Shown: positions 9,133-18,628 of the stretch, one piece after another | How the letters are laid out: every line of letters starts with the position of its first letter | Numbering within the stretch: position 1 is the first letter of the stretch | From: Lysobacteraceae bacterium | GTDB taxonomy: Bacteria; Pseudomonadota; Gammaproteobacteria; Nevskiales; Nevskiaceae | DNA length: 64,000 bases | Assembly: GCA_013823855.1 (NCBI GenBank) | Contig: PNMW01000045.1 | Span: 1 to 64,000, forward strand | Reading direction: 5' to 3' | Made by a program: the position numbers and the translations under genes | The notes under the pieces: generated by a model | What the model was told of the DNA's origin: nothing | Seen by the model: only the letters and a program-made list of their open reading frames with translations | Databases searched by the model: none

Positions 9133-10028
9133 ACCACGCTGCCCGTTTTGCCGATCGCCTGCCTGCCTATCGCAGCCGCCTTGACGCCGCCCTCGACCGC
9201 GCGCTGCCGCCGCTCGGCACCGATCCGGCCGCGCTGCACGAGGCGATGCGCTACACCTGCAACGGCGGCAAGCGCCTGCGCGCGCTGCTGGTCTATGCTG
9301 CCGGCGAAGCGCTCGGCCTCGACGCCGCACTGCTCGATGCGCCGGCAGTGGCGGTCGAACTGATCCACGCCTACTCGCTGGTCCACGACGACCTGCCGGC
9401 GATGGACGACGACGACCTGCGCCGCGGCCAGCCGACCGTCCACAAGGTCTGGGACGAGGCGATGGGCGTGCTGGTCGGCGACGCGCTGCAGACGCTGGCC
9501 TTCGAAACCCTGACCCGCGAGATTCCCGCCGATGGCGAAGCGGCGCGCCGCCTGCTCGGCGTGATCGCCGCACTGGGCCATGCCTCCGGCTCGCTCGGCA
9601 TGGTCGGCGGCCAGGCGGTCGACATCGAATCGGAAGGCCGGCGCATCGAGCTTGCGCGGCTGAAGTCGCTGCACGCCCGCAAGACCGGCGCGCTGATCCT
9701 CGCCTGCCTGAAGATGCCGCTGGCGCTGGCGGCACCGTCAGCCGACGTGGTCACCGCGCTGTCGGATTACGGCCGCCTGCTCGGGCTGGCCTACCAGATC
9801 CAGGACGACGTCCTCGACATCACCCAGTCGACCGAACAGCTCGGCAAGACCGCCGGCAAGGACGTGGCGCAGGAGAAGTCGACCTACCCCGCCCTGCTCG
9901 GTTTCGAGGCCGCCAAGGCGCTGGCCGAATCGACCTTCGCCGAAGCCCGCGCCGCGCTCGACGCGCTCGGCGACAAGGCCGACGGCCTGCGCTGGCTGGC
10001 GCTGGAAATCCAGGGCCGCAATCACTGA
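9129..10028 (+). CDS. ispA: Farnesyl diphosphate synthase (geranyltranstransferase)
   Basis: 299 residues if TTG 9129 is the start; no ATG or GTG is available before the conserved region, and this start gives the normal length. First aspartate-rich motif HDDLPAMDDDD at about residues 86-96 and second DDVLD at 226-230; the NGGKRLRALL block near residue 45 binds isopentenyl diphosphate. Builds C15 farnesyl diphosphate for squalene, ubiquinone and undecaprenyl phosphate. In many gammaproteobacteria it lies between xseB and dxs; neither is here. Instead it sits beside the hopanoid operon, its main consumer. It converges on oprB with only 7 bases between stops. Confidence 0.94.
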   Translation: MNHAARFADRLPAYRSRLDAALDRALPPLGTDPAALHEAMRYTCNGGKRLRALLVYAAGEALGLDAALLDAPAVAVELIHAYSLVHDDLPAMDDDDLRRGQPTVHKVWDEAMGVLVGDALQTLAFETLTREIPADGEAARRLLGVIAALGHASGSLGMVGGQAVDIESEGRRIELARLKSLHARKTGALILACLKMPLALAAPSADVVTALSDYGRLLGLAYQIQDDVLDITQSTEQLGKTAGKDVAQEKSTYPALLGFEAAKALAESTFAEARAALDALGDKADGLRWLALEIQGRNH

Positions 10029-10035
10029 AGCCTGC

Positions 10036-11328
10036 TTACCGGGTGATCGCCTCGATCGCTGGCGTCAGCTGCAGGTCCACCCGCAGGCCGACCACCAGCG
10101 CATCGTCGAGATCGCGGGTCCGGCGCGGGTCGCTGAAGCCGTCCGGATGCACGATGTAGTGCAGGTTCGGAGCAACGCGCAGCAGCTTCGTCAGCTGCAC
10201 GCCGTAGCTCAGTTCCATCAGATATTGATCCTTGGCCGGAGCATCGCCGCCGCCGAGTGCGGCCCGCTGCAGGCGCAGGTTTTCGAGTGCTGCGCCGCTG
10301 TAGCGCTGGCGATTGACGACGAAGGCGAGGCTGTCCCGGTCGCGGCCGGCGAAGGTGCCTTTCTGGACGAAGCCGAGTTCGAGGAAGCGATCCTGCGTCA
10401 GCTCGCCGGACGTGCCCCAGAGGGCCGCGCCGAACACGACCAGGCCGCGAGGACTGGCAGGATCCGGCCGGGTCAGCTGCTGCTCGAACCGCGCGAACAC
10501 CCCCGAACGCTCGCTCCTGGCGGCATAAGGCTGGCCGCTCGCAATCGCGGCACGGCCGTCGGCATCGCGCAGCGGGTCCATGTAGCGCGAGGTATCGCGC
10601 CAGCCGCCGATTTCCCAGAACGCCGGCAGCCGCGCCGTCGCCGGGGTCGAGCGATAGCCGATCGCGACCGGCGCGATCACGCCGGTGGCATCGGCAATGC
10701 CCCAGTTCAGGCCGTGCTGGTTGTCCCGCGCCTGCAGCGGATTCACTTCGAAGACGCCGGCGTGGACATAGACCTCGGGGGTCAGGAAGGCTTTCACATA
10801 GCCGCCCCAGCTCGATACCGGCCAGTAGGTGAAGCCGCTGGTGCGGAACACGAAGGTCGGATTGCCGCAGGCGGAATTGGTCTGGAAGTAGTTGCACAGC
10901 TCCGAGCCGAGGAAATGGATGTTGGCGACGGTGCGCCCGGCCTCGATGATCACGCGGTCACCGAGCAGCTTCTGCTCGATCGTCAGATTGGCCAGCCGTT
11001 CGGTCTGCGCGCCCCAGATTTCCTGCACCGAGACACTGTTGCCGATCTCGTCGATGGCCAGGTTGTCGCCATGCCGGCTGGCGATGTAGAGCTTGAGCCT
11101 GGCCCCGCGCCAGCCGAACGGCCGGCCGGGATCGGCTTCGGCGCCGACGAAGAACTGGCCGGCGTAGGCGCTGCCGCGCTGCTGGCCGCCGTCGACCAGA
11201 AACGCCGATTCACCGGTATAGCTGGCGAGCAAGGCGTAGCCACGGTCCTCGTCACTGCCGGCGAGCACCGACAGCGGGCACAGCAGGGCCAGCAGCGCCG
11301 CCAGACGGCGCCGGAAAGATGTGTTCAT
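10036..11328 (-). CDS. OprB-family carbohydrate-selective outer-membrane porin
   Basis: 430 residues with a signal peptide (MNTSFRRRLAALLALLCPLSVLAG). The remainder is beta-strand rich and has the OprB pattern, for example GLNWGIADATG near residue 228 and a C-terminal strand region DDALVVGLRVDLQLTPAIEAITR. OprB proteins are 16-stranded sugar channels. It is the last gene of the fructose cluster, 80 bases after fruA, so it probably admits fructose or related sugars across the outer membrane. The intervening gap holds a palindromic repeat that might reduce read-through. Confidence 0.85.
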   Translation of the reverse strand: MNTSFRRRLAALLALLCPLSVLAGSDEDRGYALLASYTGESAFLVDGGQQRGSAYAGQFFVGAEADPGRPFGWRGARLKLYIASRHGDNLAIDEIGNSVSVQEIWGAQTERLANLTIEQKLLGDRVIIEAGRTVANIHFLGSELCNYFQTNSACGNPTFVFRTSGFTYWPVSSWGGYVKAFLTPEVYVHAGVFEVNPLQARDNQHGLNWGIADATGVIAPVAIGYRSTPATARLPAFWEIGGWRDTSRYMDPLRDADGRAAIASGQPYAARSERSGVFARFEQQLTRPDPASPRGLVVFGAALWGTSGELTQDRFLELGFVQKGTFAGRDRDSLAFVVNRQRYSGAALENLRLQRAALGGGDAPAKDQYLMELSYGVQLTKLLRVAPNLHYIVHPDGFSDPRRTRDLDDALVVGLRVDLQLTPAIEAITR

Positions 11329-11341
11329 GGTGGAAGCTCTC

Positions 11342-11412
11342 GTAGGGCGGGCCGCGACCCGCCATTGACTGTTGCGCCGACGTCAAAAACGGCGGGTCGT
11401 GACCGGCCCTAC
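11342..11412. repeat. REP-like palindromic element, copy 1
   Basis: Left arm GTAGGGCGGGCCGCGACC starts at 11342 and the right arm, ending GGCCCTAC, closes at 11412; the two arms are near-perfect complements separated by about 27 bases. The right arm supplies the TAG stop codon of fruA (11409-11411 on the minus strand). A shorter relative with the same GTAGGGCGGGTCGCGACC core is at 22585-22610. Confidence 0.75.
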
Positions 11413-13100
11413 GTGGCGGCTCGTTTCTTGAAAACACGCAGCGCGACGGCGGTCAGCACGGTGCCGATCACCAGCGCCACGATGTAGCCGACCAGATGGC
11501 TCACCGCGTTCGGGATCGGCAGCACGAACACGCCGCCGTGCGGCACCTTCAGTTCGGCACCGACGACCATCGAGATCGCCCCGGCCACCGCCGAGCCGAG
11601 CACCAGCGACGGAATCACCCGCAGCGGATCGCGCGCCGCGAACGGGATCGCGCCTTCGGTGACGAAGGCCAGACCGAGCACCGCCGCCGCACTTCCGGCC
11701 TCGCGTTCCTCGGCGGTGAAGCGATCGGCGAACAGCCGGGTGGCGAGTGCGACCCCGAGCGGCGCGGTCATGCCGCCGACCATCGCCGCCGCCATCGGGC
11801 TGTAGACCTCGCTGGCCAGCAGGCCGGTCGAGAACGCGTAGGCCGCCTTGTTGACAGGCCCGCCCATGTCGAAGGCCATCATGCCGCCGAGCAGCAGGCC
11901 GAGCAGCAGGGCACTGGACCCCTGCATGCCGCGCAGCCAGGCGGTCAGCGCCGCCAGCGCTTCGGCGACCGGGCCGCCGACCACGTAGATCATCAGCAGG
12001 CCGGTCAGCAGGGTGCCGAGCACCGGCAGGATCAGCACCGGCTTGAGTCCTTCGAGATGGCGCGGCAGCCGGATCCTGCGGTTCAGCCAGTCGGTGCCGT
12101 AGCCGGCGATGAAGCCGGCGGCGATGCCGCCGAGAAAGCCGGCGCCGAGATTGGCCGCGACCAGCCCGCCGATCATCCCCGGCGCGATGCCGGGCCGGTC
12201 GGCGATCGACCAGGCCAGCCAGCCGGCCAGCGCCGGCACCATCAAGACCAGCGCGGCCTTGCCGCCGATCTGGAACAGCGCATGGGCCAGCGTGCCGCGG
12301 TGCGCGTCGTCGTAGGCGTAGATGCCGCCGAAAGCGAACGCCAGCGCGATCAGCAGGCCGCCGGCGACCACGAACGGCAGCATGAACGAGACGCCGGTCA
12401 TCAGGTGCTTGTACGGGCCGCTGCGGGTGTCGGTCTTGCTGGCGCGGCTCGCGGCAGCGGCCACGACATGCACCGTGGCTTCGTTCAACGCCCGGTTCAG
12501 CAGCGCCTTGCCGTCGTTGATCGCCGGCTTGGTCGCCGACTTCAGCAGCCGCTTGCCGGCGAAGCGGCTCAGGTCGACTTCGCGATCGGCGGCGATCACC
12601 ACGACATCGGCGTCGCGGATCTCGTCAGGGCTCAGGCCGTCGCGGGCGCCGACCGAGCCCTGGGTCTCGACGCGGATCGCGTGGCCCAGCGCCTTCGCCG
12701 CCTGCTGCAGGCCTTCGGCGGCCATGAAGGTGTGGGCGATGCCGGTCGGGCACGAGGTGACGGCGACGATGCGGCGCGGCTGCGCGATGACCGCCGGCGC
12801 CGGTTCCGGCAGCCGGGCCAGCACGCCGGGCGCATCGCTCAGCACCTCCTCGATGCTGGCGGCACGGCTCGGCAGGCTGTTGAAGCGCTCGGCGTCGAGG
12901 TCTTCATCGCCGACCAGCAGCACGCGGCTGGCGGTGGCGATGTCGGCATCGGCCAGCGCGTTGAGGATGCCCTGGTGGCTGCGCACCTCGACGGTGAACG
13001 CCGCGCCGATCTGCTGCGCGGCCCGGCGCAGCGCTTCGGCGGCGAGCACGGCGTGGGTGCTGCGGGTGCCGGCGCCGATGACGGCGATGGTGGTGGTCAT
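11409..13100 (-). CDS. fruA: Fructose-specific PTS permease, EIIB'BC
   Basis: 563 residues. Order: a degenerate N-terminal IIB-like domain (about 1-100, no catalytic cysteine), an active IIB domain (about 108-205) with the phosphorylated cysteine in [13 protein letters not shown], then a membrane IIC domain from about 230 with eight or more hydrophobic segments ([35 protein letters not shown]). It imports fructose and phosphorylates it to fructose 1-phosphate, receiving phosphate from FruB. The ATG overlaps the fruK stop by four bases (ATGA). Its stop codon lies in a palindromic repeat arm. Confidence 0.96.
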   Translation of the reverse strand: MTTTIAVIGAGTRSTHAVLAAEALRRAAQQIGAAFTVEVRSHQGILNALADADIATASRVLLVGDEDLDAERFNSLPSRAASIEEVLSDAPGVLARLPEPAPAVIAQPRRIVAVTSCPTGIAHTFMAAEGLQQAAKALGHAIRVETQGSVGARDGLSPDEIRDADVVVIAADREVDLSRFAGKRLLKSATKPAINDGKALLNRALNEATVHVVAAAASRASKTDTRSGPYKHLMTGVSFMLPFVVAGGLLIALAFAFGGIYAYDDAHRGTLAHALFQIGGKAALVLMVPALAGWLAWSIADRPGIAPGMIGGLVAANLGAGFLGGIAAGFIAGYGTDWLNRRIRLPRHLEGLKPVLILPVLGTLLTGLLMIYVVGGPVAEALAALTAWLRGMQGSSALLLGLLLGGMMAFDMGGPVNKAAYAFSTGLLASEVYSPMAAAMVGGMTAPLGVALATRLFADRFTAEEREAGSAAAVLGLAFVTEGAIPFAARDPLRVIPSLVLGSAVAGAISMVVGAELKVPHGGVFVLPIPNAVSHLVGYIVALVIGTVLTAVALRVFKKRAAT

Positions 13101-14059
13101 GCGCGTGCTCCTTTCGACAGCTTGTCCAGTCTTGCCCCGGCCGCCAGCGCCAGCACCCGTTCCCGCGCCGGCAGATTCGCGCCGATGCAGCCGAGCTTGG
13201 CCGCCGCGAATGCCGTCGCGAGCCGCGCGAGGTCGTCCAGCGCGGCATCCGAGATCAGCGCCGCGACCAGCCCGGCGACCATCGCATCGCCCGCCCCGAC
13301 CGTGCTGCCGACCGCCACTGGCAGCGGTCGCGCCCGGACGATCTCGTCACCGCGCAGGAACAGCGCGCCATCGGCGCCGAGCGAGATCGCGACCAGCGCG
13401 ACGCCGCGCGCCTGCAGCTCGTGCGCCGCGGCCATCAGTTCGTTGGTCGTCGACAGCGCCCGTCCTGCCCAGGCTTCGAGTTCGTGGCGATTCGGCTTGA
13501 TCGCATACGGCAGCACGGTCGCGGCGAGCGCGGCCGCCAGCGGCATGCCGCTGGTGTCGAGCACGGCGCGACCACCGAGCCGCGCGACATCGGCAACCAG
13601 CCGCGCGTAGCTGTCATCGGGAACACCGGACGGCAGGCTGCCGGCGAGCACGACCACGGTGCCGGCGCTGCACTGCGCCGCCAGCTGCGCGCGAACCTCG
13701 TCGAGCGCGGCGGCATCGACCGTCAGCCCCGGCAGGTTGATGTCGGTGGTGTCGGCGGCTTCCAGATCCAGCAGCTTGACGTTGGTGCGGGTGTCGCCGG
13801 GGCGGCGGACGAAGGCGTCGGTGATGCGCTTGGCGGCGAACAGCCGGTCGAAGGCTTCGCTGTTGCCGGCGCCGATCAGGCCGGTGACGGCGGTCGCGAC
13901 CCCCCAGTCGGCCAGACAGGACGCGACATTGACGCCCTTGCCCGCCGCCTCGATGCGCGAGGCCTTTGCGCGATGGACCTCGCCGAGGCGCAGGCGGTCG
14001 AGCGTGATCGTCTGGTCGAGCGCCGGGTTCAGGCTGATGGTCAGCACCTGCGCAGTCAT
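13097..14059 (-). CDS. fruK: 1-phosphofructokinase
   Basis: 320 residues. PfkB-family sugar kinase with the N-terminal signature GKGVNVA near residue 40 and the C-terminal ATP/anion-hole signature [13 protein letters not shown] near residue 248. It converts fructose 1-phosphate, the product of FruA, to fructose 1,6-bisphosphate. Four-base overlaps at both ends (ATGA with fruB upstream and fruA downstream) show tight translational coupling in the fruBKA operon. Confidence 0.96.
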   Translation of the reverse strand: MTAQVLTISLNPALDQTITLDRLRLGEVHRAKASRIEAAGKGVNVASCLADWGVATAVTGLIGAGNSEAFDRLFAAKRITDAFVRRPGDTRTNVKLLDLEAADTTDINLPGLTVDAAALDEVRAQLAAQCSAGTVVVLAGSLPSGVPDDSYARLVADVARLGGRAVLDTSGMPLAAALAATVLPYAIKPNRHELEAWAGRALSTTNELMAAAHELQARGVALVAISLGADGALFLRGDEIVRARPLPVAVGSTVGAGDAMVAGLVAALISDAALDDLARLATAFAAAKLGCIGANLPARERVLALAAGARLDKLSKGARA

Positions 14060-16566
14060 GACGCGGCTCCATCGAGCGCACGCACCTCGGCGGCGGTTTC
14101 GCAGGCCAGTGCCCGTTCGGCCAGCGCTTTCAGCGCATCGAAGCGGCTGCCGCGAAGCCGCGATTTCACGCCGGCGATCTCGCGCGGCGTCATCGACAGT
14201 TCCTGCACGCCGAGTCCGGCCAGCAGCGCCGCACCGAACGGATCACCGGCCAGCCCGCCACAGACACCGACCCAGCGGCCATGGCGCGCCGCGCCGTCGA
14301 CGGTCATCCGGATCAGCCGCAGCACCGCCGGATGCAGGCTGTCGGCCTCGGCGGCCAGCTCCGGGTTCTGGCGGTCGATCGCCAGGGTGTACTGGGTGAG
14401 ATCGTTGGTGCCGATCGAAAAGAAGTCGGCGTGGCGGGCCAGCACGTCGGCTTCGATCGCCGCCGCCGGCACCTCGATCATGATGCCGAGCGGCACGAAC
14501 GGGGCCGCGAGTTCAATCCGGATGCGCTCGCAGATCGCCCGCAGGCTGACGATCTCCGGCACCGAGGTGATCATCGGAAACATGATCTTCAGCGCCGCAC
14601 CCGCCTTGGCGGCGCGGTACAGCGCGCGCAGCTGCGGCTCCAGCAGATCGGCGCGGCGCAGCAGCAGCCGCGCGCCACGGACGCCGAGGAACGGGTTTTC
14701 CTCGTGCGGCAGATCGAGATGGGCGACCTGCTTGTCACCGCCGATATCGAGCGCGCGGACGATCAGCGGCCGGCCGCCGATGGCGTCGGCCATCGCCACG
14801 TAGATGTCGAACTGCTCGTCCTCGCTCGGCGTGCGGGCGCGCTCTAGGAACAGGAATTCGGTGCGCATCAGGCCCACCCCTTCCGCGCCCTGTTCGAGCG
14901 CGGTCGCCGCCTGCTCGGGCAGGTTGATGTTGGCGCCGATGTCGATCGCATGGCCGTCCGTCGTCACTGCCGGCTGGCTGCGCCCTTCGGCTTCGCGGAC
15001 GCGGGTCGCGGCCTGTTCGGCGATGCTGGCGCGCGCCGAATCGAGGGCGGCCGGCGACGGGTCCAGATACAGCCGGCCGCTGCTGCCGTCGACGATCGCC
15101 GGCGTGCCCTCGGCGACATCGAGCAGCGCCGCGCCGGCACCGACCAGCGCCGGCAAGCCGAGCGTGCGCGCCAGGATCGCCGTGTGCGAGGTCGGCCCGC
15201 CGTGCGCGGTGGCCAGCCCGATCACCCTGGCGGTGTCGAGTGTCGCGGTATCCGATGGCGACAGATCGGCGGCCAGCAGGATGCAGGCCTCGGGCAGGCT
15301 GCCGAGCGCATCGCGGACCAGCGCCGGGTCGATGTTGGCGAGTACCCGGCGGCCGACGTCGCGCAGGTCGGCGGCTCGTCCCGCCAGCACCGCATTGCCG
15401 AGCGCCGACAGCTTCGCCGCCAGCCGCTCGACCGCCGTGTTCCACGACCAGGCCACGCCGTGGCCCTCGACCATCAGCTGGCAGGTCAGGGTGATCAGGT
15501 CGGTGTCGTTGAGCAGCTCGCCGTGGGCCTTGAAGATCGCCGCATCGGCGGCGCCAAGGCGGCGCGCGGTGTCGTCGGCCAGCGCTTCGAGCTGCTGGCG
15601 GGTGGCGCACAGCGCTTCGTGCAGGCGGGTGCCGCCTTCGGTGAGCGCCACCGGATGATCGGCAATCGGCGCCTCGTCGGCGGCCAGCCGATGGACCACG
15701 CCGATCGCCAGCCCCGGACTCGCGGCGATGCCATTGATGCAGACCGGCGCGTCGGGCGGCGTCCAGCCGGCGGCTTTCGGAAGTGCTGCGCGCTGCGCGG
15801 CCAGCGCGGCATCGGCCTTTTCCTGCGCGGTCAGGCTGTCGATCACCGCACGAAAGCGCGCCAGCGCCGCAGCGGCGTCGCGGCCTTCGGCGGAGATGTG
15901 CAGCGGCGCGCCGGCCTGGGCTCCGAGCTGCAGCAGCGCGACCAGATTCTTCGCGTCGGCGACTTCGTCGCCATGGCGGACCTGCACCCGCGAAGCATGG
16001 GCCCGCGCCGCCTCGACCCAGCGCGCTGCCGGCCGGGCATGCAGGCCGGCCGGATAACTGACCGTCCAGACCAGCACTTCGGCCAGATCACCGACCGCGG
16101 CGTGAGATTCCGTGGCGGCCGGTTCGTCGTCGAGCGCGGCGACCAGCGCGTCGGCGTCGTCGGTGGTCGCCAGCCGCGCCAGCGTGGCTTCGTCCTGGAT
16201 CAGCCGGGTCAGCCGCCGCAGGATCGCGATATGGGCATCGGATTGGGCCGCGATCGCGACCACCAGATGGGCGCGCTGGCCGGGGTTCCAGTCGACCCCG
16301 GCCGGCACTTGCAGGATGGCGATGCCGTTGCGGCGGACCAGATGGCGGTCTTCGCCGAGGCCGTGCGGAATCGCCACGCCGTGGCCGAGGAAGGTGTTCG
16401 CCACTGCTTCGCGGCGCGCCATGCTGGCGGCATAGGCCGGCTCGACGCAGCCGCTGGCGATCAGCAGCTGGGCTGCCTCGGCAATCGCCTGCTGCTTGTC
16501 GGCCGGTGCCGCGCCCAGGCGGACCCATTCACGGGACAGCAGGCGCATCGGGGTGCTGATGGACAT
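14056..16566 (-). CDS. fruB: Multidomain PTS protein EIIA(Fru)-HPr-EI
   Basis: 836 residues from ATG 16566, chosen because GGAGGAG precedes it at good spacing; longer in-frame extension lacks this. Three phosphotransfer modules in order: EIIA(Fru) at about 1-145 with active histidine 68 in VAIPHGL; HPr at about 165-250 with histidine 176 in GLHARPA; Enzyme I from about 275 with phosphohistidine 461 in GGPTSHTAI and the PEP-binding signatures FFSIGTNDLTQY and GVCGGLAGDP. One polypeptide thus carries phosphate from PEP to FruA, as in pseudomonads and xanthomonads. First gene of the fruBKA-oprB cluster, divergent from fruR. Confidence 0.96.
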   Translation of the reverse strand: MSISTPMRLLSREWVRLGAAPADKQQAIAEAAQLLIASGCVEPAYAASMARREAVANTFLGHGVAIPHGLGEDRHLVRRNGIAILQVPAGVDWNPGQRAHLVVAIAAQSDAHIAILRRLTRLIQDEATLARLATTDDADALVAALDDEPAATESHAAVGDLAEVLVWTVSYPAGLHARPAARWVEAARAHASRVQVRHGDEVADAKNLVALLQLGAQAGAPLHISAEGRDAAAALARFRAVIDSLTAQEKADAALAAQRAALPKAAGWTPPDAPVCINGIAASPGLAIGVVHRLAADEAPIADHPVALTEGGTRLHEALCATRQQLEALADDTARRLGAADAAIFKAHGELLNDTDLITLTCQLMVEGHGVAWSWNTAVERLAAKLSALGNAVLAGRAADLRDVGRRVLANIDPALVRDALGSLPEACILLAADLSPSDTATLDTARVIGLATAHGGPTSHTAILARTLGLPALVGAGAALLDVAEGTPAIVDGSSGRLYLDPSPAALDSARASIAEQAATRVREAEGRSQPAVTTDGHAIDIGANINLPEQAATALEQGAEGVGLMRTEFLFLERARTPSEDEQFDIYVAMADAIGGRPLIVRALDIGGDKQVAHLDLPHEENPFLGVRGARLLLRRADLLEPQLRALYRAAKAGAALKIMFPMITSVPEIVSLRAICERIRIELAAPFVPLGIMIEVPAAAIEADVLARHADFFSIGTNDLTQYTLAIDRQNPELAAEADSLHPAVLRLIRMTVDGAARHGRWVGVCGGLAGDPFGAALLAGLGVQELSMTPREIAGVKSRLRGSRFDALKALAERALACETAAEVRALDGAAS

Positions 16567-16603
16567 GTCGGAACTCCTCCTTGCACGTCTCGTTGTGACC
16601 CTA

Positions 16604-16619
16604 ATGAAATCGTTTTCAT
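16604..16619. promoter_or_regulatory. FruR-type operator, fruB-proximal
   Basis: ATGAAA-TCGT-TTTCAT, a dyad with perfect 6-base arms, lies 38 bases upstream of the fruB start in the divergent fruB/fruR gap. It matches the LacI/FruR class pattern TGAAA-N-CG-N-TTTCA. The likely ligand-binding regulator is the FruR encoded at 16741. Confidence 0.65.
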
Positions 16620-16716
16620 AGTTCCTGTCAAGCGCTCGGCCGCCGTCCGGACGACAAGATTTCGACATGCCGTTGCATTTTCAGGAAATTTTGTTCGACA
16701 ATTGCGTCGGGTTTTC

Positions 16717-16730
16717 TGAAAACGATTTCT
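16717..16730. promoter_or_regulatory. FruR-type operator, fruR-proximal
   Basis: TGAAAACGATTTCT repeats the dyad at 16604-16619 with one arm mismatch and ends 10 bases before the fruR start codon. Its position suggests that FruR represses its own expression, possibly with looping to the first site 112 bases away. Confidence 0.55.
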
Positions 16731-16740
16731 GAAACGCGCC

Positions 16741-17727
16741 ATGACGGTCGGAATCAAGGACGTCGCCAAGGCGGCGGGGGTATCGCCGGCCACGGTGTCG
16801 CGGGCGCTGTCCGGCGGGCCGGTCAGCGACGAGCTGCGCGCCCAGGTCGAAGCGGCGGTGAAGGCCACCGGCTACCGGCCGAACCTGGCGGCGCGGCGGC
16901 TGCGCTCGCAGCAGAGCGGCACCATCGGCCTGGTGGTCGCCGATCTGCGCAATCCGTTCTTCACCGCGGTATCGCGGGCCGTGGAAGACAGCGCCTATCG
17001 CGCCGGCATGCGGGTGATCCTCTGCAATACCGACGAGGACCCGGAGCGCGAAGCGCTGTACCTGCAGCTGATGCAGGAAGAGCGGATCACCGGCCTGATC
17101 TTCGCGCCGACCCGCACCACACTCGAACAGCTGTCCCGGCGCCGGCTGGAATTCCCGACCGTGCTGATCGATCGCGCCAGCCCCGCCGGCCTCTACGACT
17201 GCGTGGTGCTCGACAATGCCGCCGCCACCGGTGAACTGGTGCGACACCTGATCGAGCGCGGCTACCGGCACATCGGCGGCCTGTTCGGCAATGCCAGCGT
17301 CACCGGGCTGGAGCGCCGCGACGGCTATGTCGCGGCGCTGAACGCCGCCGGCCTGAAGCCCGATTTCCGGCTCTGCGCACCGTCGGCGGACGCCGCGCGC
17401 AGCACCCTCGCCGGCTGGTTCTCAAGCCCCGATCGCCCCGAAGCGCTGGTGGTCAGCAACAGCCTGTTCCTGTCCGGCGCGGTGCGCGCGGCGCGGGCCG
17501 CAGGGCTTTCGATTCCACGCGATCTGGCGCTGGCCGGCTTCGACAACGAGGTCTGGACCGAGCTGGTCGAGCCGGGGCTGACGGTGATCGAGCAGCCGGT
17601 GGAGGACATCGGCCGGCAGGCGATGGCGCTGCTGTTCGAGCGACTGCAGACGCCGCACCTGCCGGTGCGCAAGCTGGTCTTGAGCGGGCGTTGTGTTGCG
17701 CGCGGTTCGACCGCCGCGCGTGTCTGA
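16741..17727 (+). CDS. fruR: LacI-family transcriptional regulator of the fructose operon
   Basis: 328 residues. N-terminal LacI helix-turn-helix with the classic IKDVAKAAGVSPATVSRAL (residues 5-23) and minor-groove hinge near residue 50 (AARRLRSQQSGTIGLVV). This is followed by a periplasmic-binding-protein-like effector domain (residues 60-325, VLIDRASP, GYRHIGGLFGN, DLALAGFDNEVW). Divergent from fruBKA with two LacI-type dyads between them. Probably releases DNA upon binding fructose 1-phosphate, by analogy with pseudomonad FruR. No ribosome-binding site is obvious before the ATG. Confidence 0.88.
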   Translation: MTVGIKDVAKAAGVSPATVSRALSGGPVSDELRAQVEAAVKATGYRPNLAARRLRSQQSGTIGLVVADLRNPFFTAVSRAVEDSAYRAGMRVILCNTDEDPEREALYLQLMQEERITGLIFAPTRTTLEQLSRRRLEFPTVLIDRASPAGLYDCVVLDNAAATGELVRHLIERGYRHIGGLFGNASVTGLERRDGYVAALNAAGLKPDFRLCAPSADAARSTLAGWFSSPDRPEALVVSNSLFLSGAVRAARAAGLSIPRDLALAGFDNEVWTELVEPGLTVIEQPVEDIGRQAMALLFERLQTPHLPVRKLVLSGRCVARGSTAARV

Positions 17728-17838
17728 ACGCTATTCGTCCTTGCCGGCCGCCGCCCACGCCGCGCGCCGGCGAGCGGATGACGGCCCCGACCGCCGCTGG
17801 CACACTCGCCGCCCTATCCCCGCCCAAGGCCGGCTCCG

Positions 17839-18615
17839 ATGACGCTGTTCCGCACGCTGCTTGCCGCGCTGTCGCTGGCCGCGTCCGGCCTGGCCGCCGC
17901 CGCGCCCGAAACGCTGCTGATCGGCGCGGTGCCGAGCCTGGGTCCAGCCGTCGAGGTGCTGCAGCAGCGCTTCGCCGAACACCATCCCGGGGTGACGATC
18001 GCGGTCCGCATCGCCACCGGTGCTGCGCTGACCCGGGCCGCTTCCGAAAGCGCGGAAACACCGGACCTGCTGCTGCTCGACAGCCGCGAGCAGGCCGAAC
18101 AGCTGGTCGCCGCGAAGCGCGCGCTCGGCGACAGCCTGACCGTGCTCGGCGACGGCCTGGTCGCGATCTACTCGAACACGCCGGGCATCAACACCGGCCG
18201 CGGCGCACCGCTGTTCATCGCCGACTACATCACCGGCATCGCGATCGGCGATCCGGCGACCTCGCCGTTCGGCCGGATCAGCCGCAGCGCGATGGAACGG
18301 CTGACCCTGCTGGAAACCGCCGAGAAGAAGTTCAAGCCCTACGCCGATGACGCCGCCGCTGCTGCTGCGGTCAAGGCAGGACAGGTCGACATCGGCCTGA
18401 TTCCGGTGCCGCTGCTGGTGTCGGCCGGCTATCGCCATGTCGGCTCGTCGACCGCGCTGCCGCTCGGCCTGTACACGCCGGCCGCCTATGTCGCGGTGAT
18501 CACCACCACCGGCAGGGAGTCCGCCGCCGCCCGCGCGTTCATCGCCTTCCTGCGCGCCGACAGCACGCGCCCGGTGCTGACCGAGATCGGCATTCCGCCC
18601 GCATCGGTTCCGTGA
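17839..18615 (+). CDS. modA: Molybdate ABC transporter substrate-binding protein
   Basis: 258 residues with a signal peptide (MTLFRTLLAALSLAASGLAAAA). Bilobed binding-protein fold with the ModA-like stretches TLLIGAVPSL, LTVLGDGLVAIYSN and IAIGDPATSPFGR. It would bind molybdate or a related oxyanion in the periplasm and hand it to ModB. Followed after 13 bases by modB. A generic tungstate/sulfate-type binding protein remains possible because it diverges from well-known ModA in the N-terminal half. Confidence 0.72.
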   Translation: MTLFRTLLAALSLAASGLAAAAPETLLIGAVPSLGPAVEVLQQRFAEHHPGVTIAVRIATGAALTRAASESAETPDLLLLDSREQAEQLVAAKRALGDSLTVLGDGLVAIYSNTPGINTGRGAPLFIADYITGIAIGDPATSPFGRISRSAMERLTLLETAEKKFKPYADDAAAAAAVKAGQVDIGLIPVPLLVSAGYRHVGSSTALPLGLYTPAAYVAVITTTGRESAAARAFIAFLRADSTRPVLTEIGIPPASVP

Positions 18616-18628
18616 GCCGCGACCGCCG

